This document shows positions 42,232-52,250 of a stretch of DNA of 64,000 nucleotides, piece after piece. The notes below the pieces were generated by a model that was not told where the DNA came from, did not search any database, and saw only the letters and a list, made by a program, of their open reading frames with translations. The stretch spans positions 162,582 to 226,581 of the forward strand of contig NZ_JANHDK010000005.1 of assembly GCF_024494725.1 (NCBI RefSeq), given 5' to 3'. The stretch comes from Haloplanus ruber (GTDB taxonomy: Archaea; Halobacteriota; Halobacteria; Halobacteriales; Haloferacaceae). Numbering within the stretch: the stretch's first letter is position 1; each line of letters starts with the position of its first letter. The position numbers and the translations under genes are program-made.

Positions 42232-43053
42232 ATGTACGTCGGTCTCGTTGCCCAGAAGGACAACGGCCGGGCGGCCTTTCTCGCCGCCGAGTTGCGCCGT
42301 CGACTCCGCGAGGCGGACGTGACGGTTGCCGTCGACAGCACCACCGCCGCGGAACTCGACGTCGAGGGCACGCCCATCGAGGCGTTCGACGACTGCGACT
42401 TGGTGGTCAGTATCGGCGGCGACGGCACCTTCCTCTTTGCCGCCCGCGGAGCCGACGGCACGCCGATCCTCGGCGTCAACCTCGGCGAGGTCGGGTTCCT
42501 CAACGCCGTCGGCCCCGACGAGGCGGTCGACGTCGTCCTCGACGAGGTGGCGGCCTTCCGCGCCGGCGAGTTGACCGTCCGCGAGGCACCACGACTGGCC
42601 GCCAGCGGCGACGACTGGACGACCCTCCCGACGACCAACGAGGTGGTCGTCCAGGGACCGATCCGCGGCCCCGGCGGCGGGATCGACATCGAGGTCGACG
42701 TCGACGGCAAGCGCTACTCCGAGGGACACGCCGACGGACTCCTCGTCGCCACGCCGACCGGAAGTACCGCCTACAATCTCAGCGAGTCCGGCCCGCTGGT
42801 GCATCCCGGCGTCGACGCTATCGTCGTCAACGAGATGTGTGCGGCCGACGGGATGCCGCCGCTGGTGGTCGGCCCGGACAGCACGGTCGACGTGCGCGTC
42901 ACCGGCGCCGACCGAGCCGTCGTCGTCGGCGACGGCCGGGTGCTCGTCGAACTCGATCCGCCGACGTCGGTCAGCGTCGCGCGCGCGGACTCACCGATGC
43001 GGGTCGCCGGACCGACCTCCGATTTCTTCGAGGCGCTCGGAAAACTGGACTGA
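42232..43053 (+). CDS. nadK: NAD kinase
   Basis: 273 residues from ATG 42232. The GGDGT motif is present in [16 protein letters not shown], followed by [13 protein letters not shown] and the NE/D-type [15 protein letters not shown] segment that binds NAD. It phosphorylates NAD+ to NADP+. Full length. T-rich promoter sequence just upstream (42203-42209). Convergent with carB, whose end is 13 bases past its stop. Confidence 0.93.
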   Translation: MYVGLVAQKDNGRAAFLAAELRRRLREADVTVAVDSTTAAELDVEGTPIEAFDDCDLVVSIGGDGTFLFAARGADGTPILGVNLGEVGFLNAVGPDEAVDVVLDEVAAFRAGELTVREAPRLAASGDDWTTLPTTNEVVVQGPIRGPGGGIDIEVDVDGKRYSEGHADGLLVATPTGSTAYNLSESGPLVHPGVDAIVVNEMCAADGMPPLVVGPDSTVDVRVTGADRAVVVGDGRVLVELDPPTSVSVARADSPMRVAGPTSDFFEALGKLD

Positions 43054-43065
43054 GCAGCGCGTTCG

Positions 43066-46000
43066 CTACTCGCCGCCCCACTGCGTCTGTTGCTTGGGAC
43101 GATCCGAGATTGCCTGCACGTCGATGGGGTCGTCGTGGTGGCGAAGCCCCTCTAGGACGGCCGTCGCGGAGGCGTGTGTCGAGAAGTAGGTCACGTCCTC
43201 CTCGACGGCGACCTCGAGGGCCTCGCGGTTCCGCGAGACGATGACGTCGACTTCGCCCGCGCGAATCGCCCCGCGCAGGTCGTCGAACTCCTGTACGTCG
43301 AAGAACTCACCGAAGCCATCGAGCAGGGCCTGCCCCGCTTCGGTGTCGGGGGCGGGGAACTCCGCGGCCGAGAGGTCGACCACCGCCGTCCCCGTGGTCG
43401 GGATGGCCTTGCCCGTCGCGGACTGTGCCTTCTCGTAGGCCTTGCCGAAGTGCTGGGCCGTGCCCATGACCTCGCCCGTCGACTTCATCTCCGGCCCCAG
43501 GCGTGGGTCGCTCCCTTCCAGGCGGTCGAAGGGGAGGACGACCTCCTTGACGCTCACCTGTTCGGGGATCTGTTCCTCGACGTCGAGGTCGGCGAGATCG
43601 TCGCCGGCCATCACCTTCGCCGCGAGTTTGGCGATGGGGACGCCCGTCGCCTTCGAGACGAAGGGGACCGTCCGCGAGGACCGCGGATTCGCCTCAAGGA
43701 CGTACACCGTGCCGTCCTTGACCGCGAGTTGGACGTTCAACAGCCCGACAGTGTCGAGTTCGCGGGCGATTTCGAGGGTCACCTCACGGACCCGGTCCAT
43801 CACGTCACGGACCGCGTCGGCCTGCGGTGGGATCATACACGCCGAATCACCCGAATGGACGCCGGCCGATTCGACGTGTTCCATCACGCCGCCGATCAAC
43901 ACGTCTTCGCCGTCCGCGACGGCGTCGACGTCGAGTTCCACGGCGTCGTCGAGGAACTCGTCGATGAGGATCGGCTTATCGGGCGACACCCGAACCGCCT
44001 CCTCGATGTACTCCTTGAGTTCCTCGTCGTCGTAGACCACGTCCATCGCGCGGCCCCCGAGGACGTAGGAGGGACGGACGAGGACGGGGTAGCCGATGTC
44101 GGTGGCGAGTTCGAGCGCCTCCTGCTCGCTGGTGGCGGAGCCACCCTCCGGCTGGGCGATGCCGCGGTCGTCCATCAGGCGGTTGAACCGGTCGCGGTCC
44201 TCCGCGAGGTCCATCGCGTCGACGCTCGTGCCCAGAATCTCACAGTCGAGGCCGCGACGCTCCAGTTCCGCCTCCAGCGGGTGACCGATGTTGACGGAGG
44301 TCTGGCCGCCGAACTGCACCATCACGCCGTCGGCGTCGGCGGCCTCGATGACGTCTGCGACCTCCTCGGCGGTGATCGGTTCGAAGAAGAGGCCGTCGGA
44401 GGTGTCGTAGTCCGTCGACACCGTCTCGGGGTTGTTGTTGACGACGTGGGCGTCGACTCCCTCCTCGCGGAGCGCCTGGATGGCGTGGACCGAACAGTAG
44501 TCGAACTCCACACCCTGTCCGATACGGATGGGACCGCCACCGACGACGACGACACTCTCGACGTCGCGGTCGACGCGGAGTTCGCCGGCCGCGGCGTCGC
44601 CCTCGAACGGCCCAGTGACGAACTCCGGCTTCCGTGAGGAGTAGTAGTAGGGTGTCTGGGCCGCGAACTCGCCGGCACAGGTGTCGACCTGCTTGTAGGT
44701 GCGCCCGGGGACCGACGCCTCGACGCTCCCGACGTCGGTGCCGGCCGTCGACGCAATCTCGGCGTTGGTGACGCCCTTGACCGCGGCCTCGGTGAAGTCG
44801 CCCTCGGCGGCGGCGGCAACCGACTCGGAGACGCGCTTGAACCGCTCGACGTACCACTCCTTGATGTCGGTTGTCTCGACCACCGATTCGACGGTGTACC
44901 CCCGGTCGAACGCCTCGAAGATGGCGTAGGGGCGATCCGGACTCGGGCGCTCCAGATACTCCTGTTCGAGGGTCTCGTCGTCCACGTCGATCCAGTCGAC
45001 CGCCGGCTCGTACTCCGAGGAGCGAAGCGCCTTCAACAGCGACTCCTCGAAGGTCCGACCGATGGACATCGCCTCGCCCGTCGACTTCATCGCCGGGCCG
45101 AGCGTGAAGTCCACGTCGTCGAACTTGTCGATGGGCCACCGCGGGACCTTCGTCACCACGTAGTCGATGGCGGGTTCGAACGCCGCCGTCGTCTCGCCGG
45201 TGATCTCGTTTTCGATCTCGTGGAGGCGCTTGCCGAGCGCGACCTTCGCGGTCACGCGGGCGATGGGGTACCCCGTCGCCTTCGAGGCCAGCGCCGAGGA
45301 GCGGGAGACGCGGGGGTTCACCTCGACGACCCGGTACTCGCCGCCGGGCGTGCCGTCGTCGTGCCACGCGAACTGGATGTTACAGCCGCCCTGGATGCCG
45401 AGTTCGCGGATGACTTCGAGCGCGGCGTCGCGCATCTCCTGGTGTCCCTCGTCCGGGATCACCTGCGAGGGCGTGACGACGACCGACTCGCCCGTGTGGA
45501 TACCCATCGGATCGATGTTCTCCATGTTGCAGATGATGATCGTCGAGTCGTCGGCGTCGCGCATCACCTCGTACTCGAGTTCGACCCAGCCCGCGATGGA
45601 CTCCGTGATGAGCACCTCGTCGTTCCGCGAGAGCCGGAGGCCCTTGCGCACCCGTTCGACGAGTTTGTCCATGTCGTCGACGACGCCCGACCCCGAGCCG
45701 CCGAGCGTGTAGGTCGTCCGCGCGATGACGGGGAGGCCGCCAACCTCGTCGACGGCGGCGGCGACTCGGTCGCGCAGGGCGTCCTCGCTCATCGCCTCGG
45801 CCGACTCGTCGTCGTCGAGGACAATCGTCGTCGAGGCCGGCACCGGCTGACCGATCTTCTCCATGCGCTGGCGGAAGAGGTCGCGGTCCTCGGTCGCGTA
45901 GATGGTGTCGAGCGGGGTCCCCATGATCTCGACGTCGTGTTCCTCGAGGACACCCTCCTCGGCAAGTTCGGCGGTGACGTTCAGTCCGGTCTGGCCGCCG

Positions 46001-46299
46001 AGTCCGGCGATCACTCCGTCGGGCTGTTCCTGCCGGATGATCTCTGCGATGGCCGTGGTCGTGATTGGTTCGATGTAGACCCGATCTGCCATCTCCGGGT
46101 CCGTCATGATGGTCGCAGGGTTCGAGTTGACGAGGACGACCCGGGCCCCCTCCTCCTGCAGGGCTCGGCAGGCCTGCGCACCCGAGTAGTCGAACTCGGC
46201 GGCCTGTCCGATCTGGATCGGGCCGCTTCCGATCAAGAGTATCGTCCGGTTCTCGGATTCGGTGGCGGAGGTGTCCGCCACGGTGGCCTCGTCGGTCAT
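43066..46299 (-). CDS. carB: carbamoyl-phosphate synthase large subunit
   Basis: 1077 residues from ATG 46299 (the neighbouring ATG 46302 adds one). TTATTA at 46329-46324 is centred about 27 bases upstream, indicating a leaderless transcript. Both synthase halves are present, each opening with a GSGPIQIGQAAEFDYSG-type motif (second copy GGGPIRIGQGVEFDYC) and an ATP-grasp domain (VLIDEFLDDAVELDVDAVADGE in the second), with the MGS-like C-terminus. It makes carbamoyl phosphate from bicarbonate, ammonia and two ATP for arginine and pyrimidines. The glutaminase carA is not adjacent. Confidence 0.95.
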   Translation of the reverse strand: MTDEATVADTSATESENRTILLIGSGPIQIGQAAEFDYSGAQACRALQEEGARVVLVNSNPATIMTDPEMADRVYIEPITTTAIAEIIRQEQPDGVIAGLGGQTGLNVTAELAEEGVLEEHDVEIMGTPLDTIYATEDRDLFRQRMEKIGQPVPASTTIVLDDDESAEAMSEDALRDRVAAAVDEVGGLPVIARTTYTLGGSGSGVVDDMDKLVERVRKGLRLSRNDEVLITESIAGWVELEYEVMRDADDSTIIICNMENIDPMGIHTGESVVVTPSQVIPDEGHQEMRDAALEVIRELGIQGGCNIQFAWHDDGTPGGEYRVVEVNPRVSRSSALASKATGYPIARVTAKVALGKRLHEIENEITGETTAAFEPAIDYVVTKVPRWPIDKFDDVDFTLGPAMKSTGEAMSIGRTFEESLLKALRSSEYEPAVDWIDVDDETLEQEYLERPSPDRPYAIFEAFDRGYTVESVVETTDIKEWYVERFKRVSESVAAAAEGDFTEAAVKGVTNAEIASTAGTDVGSVEASVPGRTYKQVDTCAGEFAAQTPYYYSSRKPEFVTGPFEGDAAAGELRVDRDVESVVVVGGGPIRIGQGVEFDYCSVHAIQALREEGVDAHVVNNNPETVSTDYDTSDGLFFEPITAEEVADVIEAADADGVMVQFGGQTSVNIGHPLEAELERRGLDCEILGTSVDAMDLAEDRDRFNRLMDDRGIAQPEGGSATSEQEALELATDIGYPVLVRPSYVLGGRAMDVVYDDEELKEYIEEAVRVSPDKPILIDEFLDDAVELDVDAVADGEDVLIGGVMEHVESAGVHSGDSACMIPPQADAVRDVMDRVREVTLEIARELDTVGLLNVQLAVKDGTVYVLEANPRSSRTVPFVSKATGVPIAKLAAKVMAGDDLADLDVEEQIPEQVSVKEVVLPFDRLEGSDPRLGPEMKSTGEVMGTAQHFGKAYEKAQSATGKAIPTTGTAVVDLSAAEFPAPDTEAGQALLDGFGEFFDVQEFDDLRGAIRAGEVDVIVSRNREALEVAVEEDVTYFSTHASATAVLEGLRHHDDPIDVQAISDRPKQQTQWGGE

Positions 46300-46506
46300 C
46301 ATCCGACCGGAGTCCGCACATCGTAATAAGCCCGACGGAATAGTACGAGATACGCAACTGGATTACGGATTTCGAAACCGAGCGGTCACGCCCCCGCAGT
46401 CCTCCGTCGCCGGCGGGAGGGGCGGTGTACCGCCGAAACTCGCCTTGAGAGACGGCGGCTGGACGGAGTAGCCACTCACGGGCGTCGGTCGATCAGTGGG
46501 GTCCCG

Positions 46507-46719
46507 TTACGTGTTCAGCCGGTACCGATACGGACTCCCCTGCAGGACTTCGACCTCACCCGTCTCGGCCCACCGACCCAGAATCGTCGCGACGCGGTGA
46601 GCGCTCTCGAACTCCTCGTGCTCCTCCAACAGCGACAGGATCTCGCGGGCGGTCAACGGCTCGTCGGCCTCGGAGAGCACGCCCCGAAGTTGGTCGTACT
46701 GCGTCGGCTGGGGGCGCAT
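46507..46719 (-). CDS. small winged-helix protein
   Basis: 70 residues from ATG 46719; longer reading to 46800 is atypical. QYDQLRGVLSEADEPLTAREILSLL and SAHRVATILGRWAETGEVEVLQG form a helix-turn-helix with a short wing, ending YRYRLNT. A stand-alone DNA-binding wing; target unknown. Basal-regulator size. Confidence 0.75.
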   Translation of the reverse strand: MRPQPTQYDQLRGVLSEADEPLTAREILSLLEEHEEFESAHRVATILGRWAETGEVEVLQGSPYRYRLNT

Positions 46720-46818
46720 ACGTCCGACAACGGCCGGGAACGACTTAGTGTTCAGTGAGACGACCGTCCGACGCCTGTCAGACGCCGCCACACGGCACAC
46801 GTCCGCGGACGCCCGGAC

Positions 46819-47349
46819 TCACGCGTACACGTCGTCGGCGTCTAAGTCCCGCTCCGACCGGTACTGCTCGACGAACGCCGACACGTCGAAATCGAGCATC
46901 TGCCGTTCGAACTCCTGAATCGTGGCGTCGTTCTCGGCGTGGCTGACCGCGTGTTCCATCAGTTCGATCACGAGTTCGACGATAATCTCGTGGAGGCGGC
47001 GCGCGTCGAAGCCGGTCACCCACAGCAAGGCATAGCCCACGTCGCCCTCCTCGCTCAGATCCGCCGTGGCCACCTCGCCGGGGAACTCCTCGAGGACGAC
47101 CCCGAGCAGGTGGGGTGTATCGAACTCCGGCATCTCCTCGCTGGTCGTCTCGACAGTCTCCTGTAACACCTCGACCAGAAACTCCGGCAGAAACCGCTCC
47201 GGCGGGTGGACGTCCATCACGACGGCGTGGGCGTCGCCACAGGCACACTCGAACTCCCGCATCCCGAGGTCGAACTCCGTCACCGGCACAGTCTCCCCAC
47301 AAGAGAGGTCGACCGTGCGCGTGTCGCCGGGGACACCCGGTTTCGTCAT
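46819..47349 (-). CDS. DUF5815 family protein
   Basis: 176 residues. LSCGETVPVTEFDL and ECACGDAHAVVMDVHPPERF carry two to three cysteines of a possible small metal site; the rest is helical (FLPEFLVEVLQETVETTSEE, RRLHEIIVELVIELMEHAVSHAEND). Haloarchaea-specific family of unknown role. Precedes the winged-helix gene on the same strand by about 100 bases. Confidence 0.8.
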   Translation of the reverse strand: MTKPGVPGDTRTVDLSCGETVPVTEFDLGMREFECACGDAHAVVMDVHPPERFLPEFLVEVLQETVETTSEEMPEFDTPHLLGVVLEEFPGEVATADLSEEGDVGYALLWVTGFDARRLHEIIVELVIELMEHAVSHAENDATIQEFERQMLDFDVSAFVEQYRSERDLDADDVYA

Positions 47350-47387
47350 ACCTCAGATTGTGCCCTCGTTCGGTTAAACGTCGCGTT

Positions 47388-47639
47388 TTACCCCTCGGCG
47401 GTCACCCACAACACCGGTCCGACGACGAGCATGACGATGCCGAGAAACAGGTAGTGGATCGGAGCCAACGCCTGCGGCGTCAGGATGAACACCAGACCGA
47501 AGACGGTCACGTTGATGGCCATGATCCGCCTCGATTTCAGCGGCAGCGCCCCGACCGTGGCGAGGATGAAAAACAGCAACAGTGCCTGCCCGACGTTGTA
47601 GTTGAGCAGGAAACTGTCGATGACCTGTAACGGGAGCAT
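47388..47639 (-). CDS. three-helix membrane protein
   Basis: 83 residues: VIDSFLLNYNVGQALLLFFIL, then SRRIMAINVTVFGLVFIL and HYLFLGIVMLVVGPVLWV as hydrophobic segments. No motif. Typical of small haloarchaeal membrane proteins of unknown function; the upstream 47704 gene is similar in type. Confidence 0.7.
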   Translation of the reverse strand: MLPLQVIDSFLLNYNVGQALLLFFILATVGALPLKSRRIMAINVTVFGLVFILTPQALAPIHYLFLGIVMLVVGPVLWVTAEG

Positions 47640-47703
47640 TCGTACTCACAACTCGCCCGGAATCGGCCATTAAAGTTCCGTTTACCGACGACCGTCTGCC
47701 CCC

Positions 47704-47928
47704 CTACCCTCCGCGCTCGCTCGGCCCGGTGATATCCAGCGGTCTGATCCATCCCCACCACAGCAGGACGACCATCGTTCCGTAGCCGAGGACGAACACG
47801 ACCGACCCGAGGGCGTCGAGGCCCCGTTCGACGAGTAGTCCGCGGGCGATCCCCGAGCCGCCGATGCCGACGACGAGAATGGCGATCACCAGCAGCGTGT
47901 CCTGCGACAGAAACGTGTCGGTGTCCAT
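47704..47928 (-). CDS. two-helix membrane protein
   Basis: 74 residues: an acidic start, DTLLVIAILVVGIGGSGIARG, then LGSVVFVLGYGTMVVLLWWGW and a polar end. No motif or recognised family. In the same orientation as the pilin gene upstream and the 47388 gene downstream. Confidence 0.65.
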   Translation of the reverse strand: MDTDTFLSQDTLLVIAILVVGIGGSGIARGLLVERGLDALGSVVFVLGYGTMVVLLWWGWIRPLDITGPSERGG

Positions 47929-48002
47929 ACCCCGTGTAGGGTCCCGCCGGTACTGATACTGACGGTTGCGTGCCGCGAAAAAAGGCCGGATCGACGGGCG
48001 CC

Positions 48003-48449
48003 TTACTGCGGTGCGGTCGAGCGCGCGATGGTGTTGGTGCTCCCTCCGCTGGGGTTGGTCCAGACGACACGGATCGTCTCCCCGCTGTCGACGCCCGCGT
48101 AGGACACTTGGTTCCCGGCCCGGATCGTTCCGTCTCCCCAGTCGCCTGCGTTGTTGAGCACGATGTTGCTGGTGCCGTCGCCGTCGATGCTGATCGTACT
48201 GTTGTCAAGCGTCTCGCCGCCCTCGTGGGTGATGTTCACGTAGTCGTCGCTTGAGCCGTCGAAGCCTCCGTTCGCCGAGAAGTCGAAGCTGAAGCTGGCT
48301 TGCGGTGCGCTCTCGTCGACTTGGTCGCCCAGTCCGAGGACGAAGGTGCCGATGACGGCGGCGAGGATGACAGTAATCGCGACCATCAGAATGACGCCGA
48401 TGACCGGGCTGACCGCCCGATCCTCCGTCAGTAGTTCGTTGAAGTTCAT
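48003..48449 (-). CDS. type IV pilin (PilA-like, haloarchaeal)
   Basis: 148 residues. A basic-free leader ending EDRAVSPVIGVILMVAITVILAA gives the archaeal class III signal (cleavage by PibD before the hydrophobic helix), followed by a beta-type, acidic ectodomain (SFSFDFSANGGF, YVNITHEGGETL). N-x-T sequons suggest glycosylation. Such pilins build adhesion pili; no pilus assembly genes are next to it. Confidence 0.9.
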   Translation of the reverse strand: MNFNELLTEDRAVSPVIGVILMVAITVILAAVIGTFVLGLGDQVDESAPQASFSFDFSANGGFDGSSDDYVNITHEGGETLDNSTISIDGDGTSNIVLNNAGDWGDGTIRAGNQVSYAGVDSGETIRVVWTNPSGGSTNTIARSTAPQ

Positions 48450-48628
48450 GGTTGTCTCGACACGCCGGGCCGGAGCCGGGGGGATCGATGCTCCCGCGCG
48501 GGCACGCCTCGACGTGTGTCAGTTGTGGAGCCGAGGCTGCGGAATATAAATCGCCCGATCAATTATCGTCTCGTATAATTATAGTGCTGACACGTCGTGA
48601 CCAAACAGCCCGCCGCGGGCTGTTCCGC

Positions 48629-50461
48629 TCAGTAGCTCCGCTCTTTCGGTTCGTAGGCTCCCGCCTCGCCCTCCAGTACGACCGGCTTGTACCAGAGTTC
48701 GGGTGATCCGTCCGACCAGGAGACCATCGTGTGTTTGAGCCACTCGTCGTCGCGGCGCTCCTGATACTGCTTGCGCCAGTGGGCGCCCCGGAACTCCTCG
48801 CGGGCGAGCGCGCCCACGGTGATCATCTCGGCGATGTCCAGTAGGTTGCGCGTCTCGATGGTCTGGATCAGATCCGTGTTGTAGGTGCTCGACGGATCCG
48901 CGACGTAGACGTCACGGTAGCGCTGGCGCGCGGCGTGGATGTCGACCAGCGCCTCCTTCAGGGCGCCCTCCTCGCGGAAGACGTTGACGTTCTCGGTCAT
49001 CGTCCGCTGGACGGCCGCGCGGATGTCCGAGTGTTGGGTTCCCTCGTCGCGTTCGAGGAGGCGTTCGACCCGCTCGCGCTCGCGTTCGAGCGTCCGCTCG
49101 ACGACGGCCTCGGCGGTGTCGGCGGCTGCGCCGCCGTCGGCCACCGCGCCCTCCGCTGCCCACGGCTCGCCGAGTTCGACCGGCGGCTCAACGCTGCCGG
49201 GTTCGGAATCGCCCGTCTGCCCGACGGGGACGCGCGGGGCGCCCAGGTCCTCGTCGGCGGCGTGGCGTCCAGCCCGCTTGCCGAAGACGATCAACTCCGG
49301 CAGGGCATTCCCGCCGAGTCGATTCGATCCGTGGACGCTCGCACAGGCACACTCGCCGACGGCGTACAGCCCCTCGACGCAGGTCTGCCCGAACTCGTCG
49401 GTTTCGATACCGCCCATGGCGTAGTGTTGGCCGGGCTTGACCGGCATCGGCTCCTCGAGGCCGTCGACGCCCTCGAAGTCCTCCGCGAGGTGGAGGATAT
49501 TCTCCAGGCGGTCGAGGATGCGCTCTTCCCCGAGGTGGCGCATATCGAGGTGGACGTACTCGTCCTCGATACCCCGCCCCTCGTTGACCTCGGTCAACTC
49601 GGCGCGGGAGACGACGTCCCGCGAAGCGAGTTCGCCGTCGTTTTTCGCGTACCCGTGTTCGAACATGAACCGCTCGCCCTCGTCGTTGTAGAGGATACCA
49701 CCCTCACCGCGGACGCCCTCCGAGATCAGGACGCCCGTCGAGGGGAGCGTCGTCGGATGGAACTGGATCATCTCCATGTCCTCGGCCGGGACGCCGGCGC
49801 GGTAGGCCATCGCCACGCCGTCGCCGGTGTTGGCCACCGCGTTCGTGGTGTGGTCGTACACCTGACCCAGGCCACCGGTGGCGAGAATCACGCCGTCGCG
49901 AGCGGTGAAGGCTTCGACGTTCCCCGTCGCCGTCTCGTAGGCGACGACGCCGTGACAGGTCCGATCATCCGGCTGACTCTCGTCGGAGACGGCGAGGTTC
50001 AGTACGTACCACTCGTCGAAGACGTCGATGCCGCGTTTCACCACCTGCTCGTACAGCGTATGCAGGAGGTGATGGCCAGTCTCGGCGCCTGCGTAGGTCG
50101 TCCGCGGGAACGACAGGCCGCCGAAGGGGCGCTGGGAGACACGGCCGTCGTCGTCGCGGGAGAAGGCCATCCCCCAGTGTTCGAGTTGAATGACTTCCTC
50201 GGGACTCTCTTGGGTGAGCGCCTCCGCTGCCGGCGCGTCGGCGAGATAGTCCGCGCCCTTCATCGTGTCGTAGGCGTGGAGTTCCCAGTCGTCTCCCTCG
50301 CGGAGCGCGGCGTTGATCCCGCCCTCTGCGGCGCCCGTGTGACTCCGGACGGGGTGGAGTTTCGTGACCATCGCCACGTCCGCGCCCGCTTCCTGTGCCG
50401 CGATGGCCGCGCGCAGGCCTGCTCCGCCCGCGCCGACCACGATGACGTCGTATTCGTACAT
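48629..50461 (-). CDS. sdhA: succinate dehydrogenase flavoprotein subunit
   Basis: 610 residues from ATG 50461; the longer frame to 50575 overlaps sdhB and is rejected. DVIVVGAGGAGLRAAIAAQE binds FAD, HPVRSHTGAAEGG holds the His used for covalent FAD, and substrate residues follow in HTLYEQVV and SNRLGGNALPEL. The C-terminal part WRKQYQERRDDEWLKHTM is typical. It oxidises succinate to fumarate in the citric acid cycle and feeds electrons to SdhB. Two bases after sdhB. Confidence 0.95.
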   Translation of the reverse strand: MYEYDVIVVGAGGAGLRAAIAAQEAGADVAMVTKLHPVRSHTGAAEGGINAALREGDDWELHAYDTMKGADYLADAPAAEALTQESPEEVIQLEHWGMAFSRDDDGRVSQRPFGGLSFPRTTYAGAETGHHLLHTLYEQVVKRGIDVFDEWYVLNLAVSDESQPDDRTCHGVVAYETATGNVEAFTARDGVILATGGLGQVYDHTTNAVANTGDGVAMAYRAGVPAEDMEMIQFHPTTLPSTGVLISEGVRGEGGILYNDEGERFMFEHGYAKNDGELASRDVVSRAELTEVNEGRGIEDEYVHLDMRHLGEERILDRLENILHLAEDFEGVDGLEEPMPVKPGQHYAMGGIETDEFGQTCVEGLYAVGECACASVHGSNRLGGNALPELIVFGKRAGRHAADEDLGAPRVPVGQTGDSEPGSVEPPVELGEPWAAEGAVADGGAAADTAEAVVERTLERERERVERLLERDEGTQHSDIRAAVQRTMTENVNVFREEGALKEALVDIHAARQRYRDVYVADPSSTYNTDLIQTIETRNLLDIAEMITVGALAREEFRGAHWRKQYQERRDDEWLKHTMVSWSDGSPELWYKPVVLEGEAGAYEPKERSY

Positions 50462-50463
50462 GG

Positions 50464-51357
50464 TTACCAGAACTTCAGGTTGCTCTTGACTGCCTCGCGT
50501 TTCAGCTCCTGGATGTGTTCGGTCAGGGGGATGTCCTTCGGACACACCTCCGTACAGGAGAACTGTGTCTGACACCGCCAGACGCCGTTTTCCTGCTCGA
50601 TAATCTCTAGGCGCCGCCGCTTCATCTCGTCGCCCTCCCGTTCGTCCATCGCGAACCGGTAGGCCTTGTTGATGGCCGCTGGGCCGAGATACTCGTTGTC
50701 GCCGGCCGCGATGTTACAGGAGGACATGCAGGCCCCACACCAGATACACCGGGTCGAGGTCTTGATCTTCTCGCGGTTCTCCCGGCTCTGGCGTTGCTCC
50801 TCCAGTTCGCCGTCCGGCCGGTCGGTCGTCTGGAAGTACGGCTCGACCGACTCCATCTGGTCGTAGAAGTGCTCCATGTCGACGACCAGATCCTTCACCA
50901 CGTCCTGATGCGGGAGCGGTTCGATCCGCACCGGCTGTTCGAGATCCGATAGCTGGGTCTGACAGCCGAGGCGCTGCCGGCCGTTGACGAACAGGGCGTC
51001 TGAGCCACAGATCGCCTGCCGACAGGAGTGTCGGAAGGTGAGGCTGGCGTCGAACTCGTCGCGGGCGTAGATGAGCGCGTCCAGCACCGTCATCCCCGTC
51101 TCGTAGGGGACGTGGAAGTCGTCGAAGCGCGGCTCTTGTTTGCCCTTCACCTCCGGATCGTAGCGGAACACCTTCAGGTGGTAGCGCTCTGCGTCGGCCG
51201 CGACGCGCTCGGCCTCTTCGACCCGCTTTCGCTCGCGCTCCTCGGCCCGACGGCGCTTCTCGTCGAGGCGTCGCTCCTTCGGCGCCCCCTCGGCTGCTTC
51301 GGCGTCGGTTTTCGCGCTCTCCGTCTCGGTCTCGGGTTCGGGTCGTTGCGTGCTCAT
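50464..51357 (-). CDS. sdhB: succinate dehydrogenase iron-sulfur subunit with charged N-terminal extension
   Basis: 297 residues. After about 57 highly charged residues (ERRLDEKRRRAEERERKRVEE) the fold begins: HLKVFRYDPEV; [2Fe-2S] ligands CRQAICGSDALFVNG and LGCQTQL; then CIWCGACMSSCN and CQTQFSCTEVCPKDI for the [4Fe-4S]/[3Fe-4S] clusters. Carries electrons from SdhA to quinone at SdhC/D. Its ATG overlaps the sdhD stop (ATGA). Confidence 0.94.
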   Translation of the reverse strand: MSTQRPEPETETESAKTDAEAAEGAPKERRLDEKRRRAEERERKRVEEAERVAADAERYHLKVFRYDPEVKGKQEPRFDDFHVPYETGMTVLDALIYARDEFDASLTFRHSCRQAICGSDALFVNGRQRLGCQTQLSDLEQPVRIEPLPHQDVVKDLVVDMEHFYDQMESVEPYFQTTDRPDGELEEQRQSRENREKIKTSTRCIWCGACMSSCNIAAGDNEYLGPAAINKAYRFAMDEREGDEMKRRRLEIIEQENGVWRCQTQFSCTEVCPKDIPLTEHIQELKREAVKSNLKFW

Positions 51358-51734
51358 AGTATCGGGAGGAGGTCGATGCCCGCCCAGGCGTTCGCGGTTC
51401 GGAAGCCCTGCACGAGGAGGAGAAGGCTCGCGACGACGAGGACGCCCTTGACGACCTGTCGTTTGGTCCCCGACAGGCCCACGTTGATCAGGGCGTTGTA
51501 CACGCCGTTGACCCCGTGGAACGTCGCGGTCACCAGAAAGAGGACCATCAGCGAGTAGTAACTCCACGTCTCCATCCGGTTGGCGCTCATCAGGAAGGTG
51601 ACCTCGTCGGCGTGGTGGACGAAATGCAGGAGGAAAAAGTGGAAGGCGAGCACGACAATGAGGAAGGCGGCGGTGATGCGTTGCCAGAGCCACAGGCGGC
51701 CGCCCGCGCGGAACGAGGAGTAGTGCTCGGCCAT
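51354..51734 (-). CDS. sdhD: succinate dehydrogenase membrane subunit D
   Basis: 126 residues from ATG 51734, which shares its base with the sdhC stop (TGATG). Three helices: LWLWQRITAAFLIVVLAFHFFLLHFVHHAD, SYYSLMVLFLVTATFHGVNGVYN and VKGVLVVASLLLLVQ; the histidines in the first two can ligate haem b. With SdhC it forms the quinone-reducing membrane anchor. Confidence 0.9.
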   Translation of the reverse strand: MAEHYSSFRAGGRLWLWQRITAAFLIVVLAFHFFLLHFVHHADEVTFLMSANRMETWSYYSLMVLFLVTATFHGVNGVYNALINVGLSGTKRQVVKGVLVVASLLLLVQGFRTANAWAGIDLLPIL

Positions 51735-52168
51735 CAGAGCGACACCCCCGCGAGGAACGTGGGCACGCTCGCGACGACGATGGCCCCGGTCAGGATCAGC
51801 GACGCGTAGAAGCTCCGATCCTGGGATTCGAGACCGATCCCGAGGTCGACCAACAGCAGGCGGGTTCCGTTGAGGATGTGGAACACCGCGACTGCCAGCA
51901 GTCCGACCTCGAGGACGCGAACCACCAGCAGGCTCTCGAGCGTCCGGATCGTCTGCGTGTAGAGGTCCTGGTTCGCCGCGACCGTCGCGGGATCGGCACT
52001 CGCCGAGGTGAGTGCCGTACTCAACACGGCCACGTGGGTGAACAGATATCCGACCAGTACCCACCCCGTGAACTTGTGGAAGATCCAGGCCCACATTCCC
52101 GCCGAGAACTCCCGCCACCGGCCGAAGTCCTCGATGAGGCCCCGATCATAGGACTGACTCATACTCAT
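51734..52168 (-). CDS. sdhC: succinate dehydrogenase cytochrome b subunit C
   Basis: 144 residues from ATG 52168 (ATG 52162 alternative). A TATA-like CTATA at 52195-52191 lies about 25 bases upstream. Helices [43 protein letters not shown] and [16 protein letters not shown]; histidines near WIFHKF and FHILNG fit haem/quinone sites. First gene of sdhCDBA. Confidence 0.92.
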   Translation of the reverse strand: MSMSQSYDRGLIEDFGRWREFSAGMWAWIFHKFTGWVLVGYLFTHVAVLSTALTSASADPATVAANQDLYTQTIRTLESLLVVRVLEVGLLAVAVFHILNGTRLLLVDLGIGLESQDRSFYASLILTGAIVVASVPTFLAGVSL

Positions 52169-52250
52169 CCGAGACTCGGGACCGGCGTGGTATAGAAGTT
52201 ACGTACAGAGCGTCGGGACTCGGCCCATCGTGGCGATCCGATCCCGTCGA

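Noticed and set aside
47388..48449. Complete pilus operon
   Set aside because: Only a pilin gene is present; the two small membrane genes carry no PilB/PilC features.
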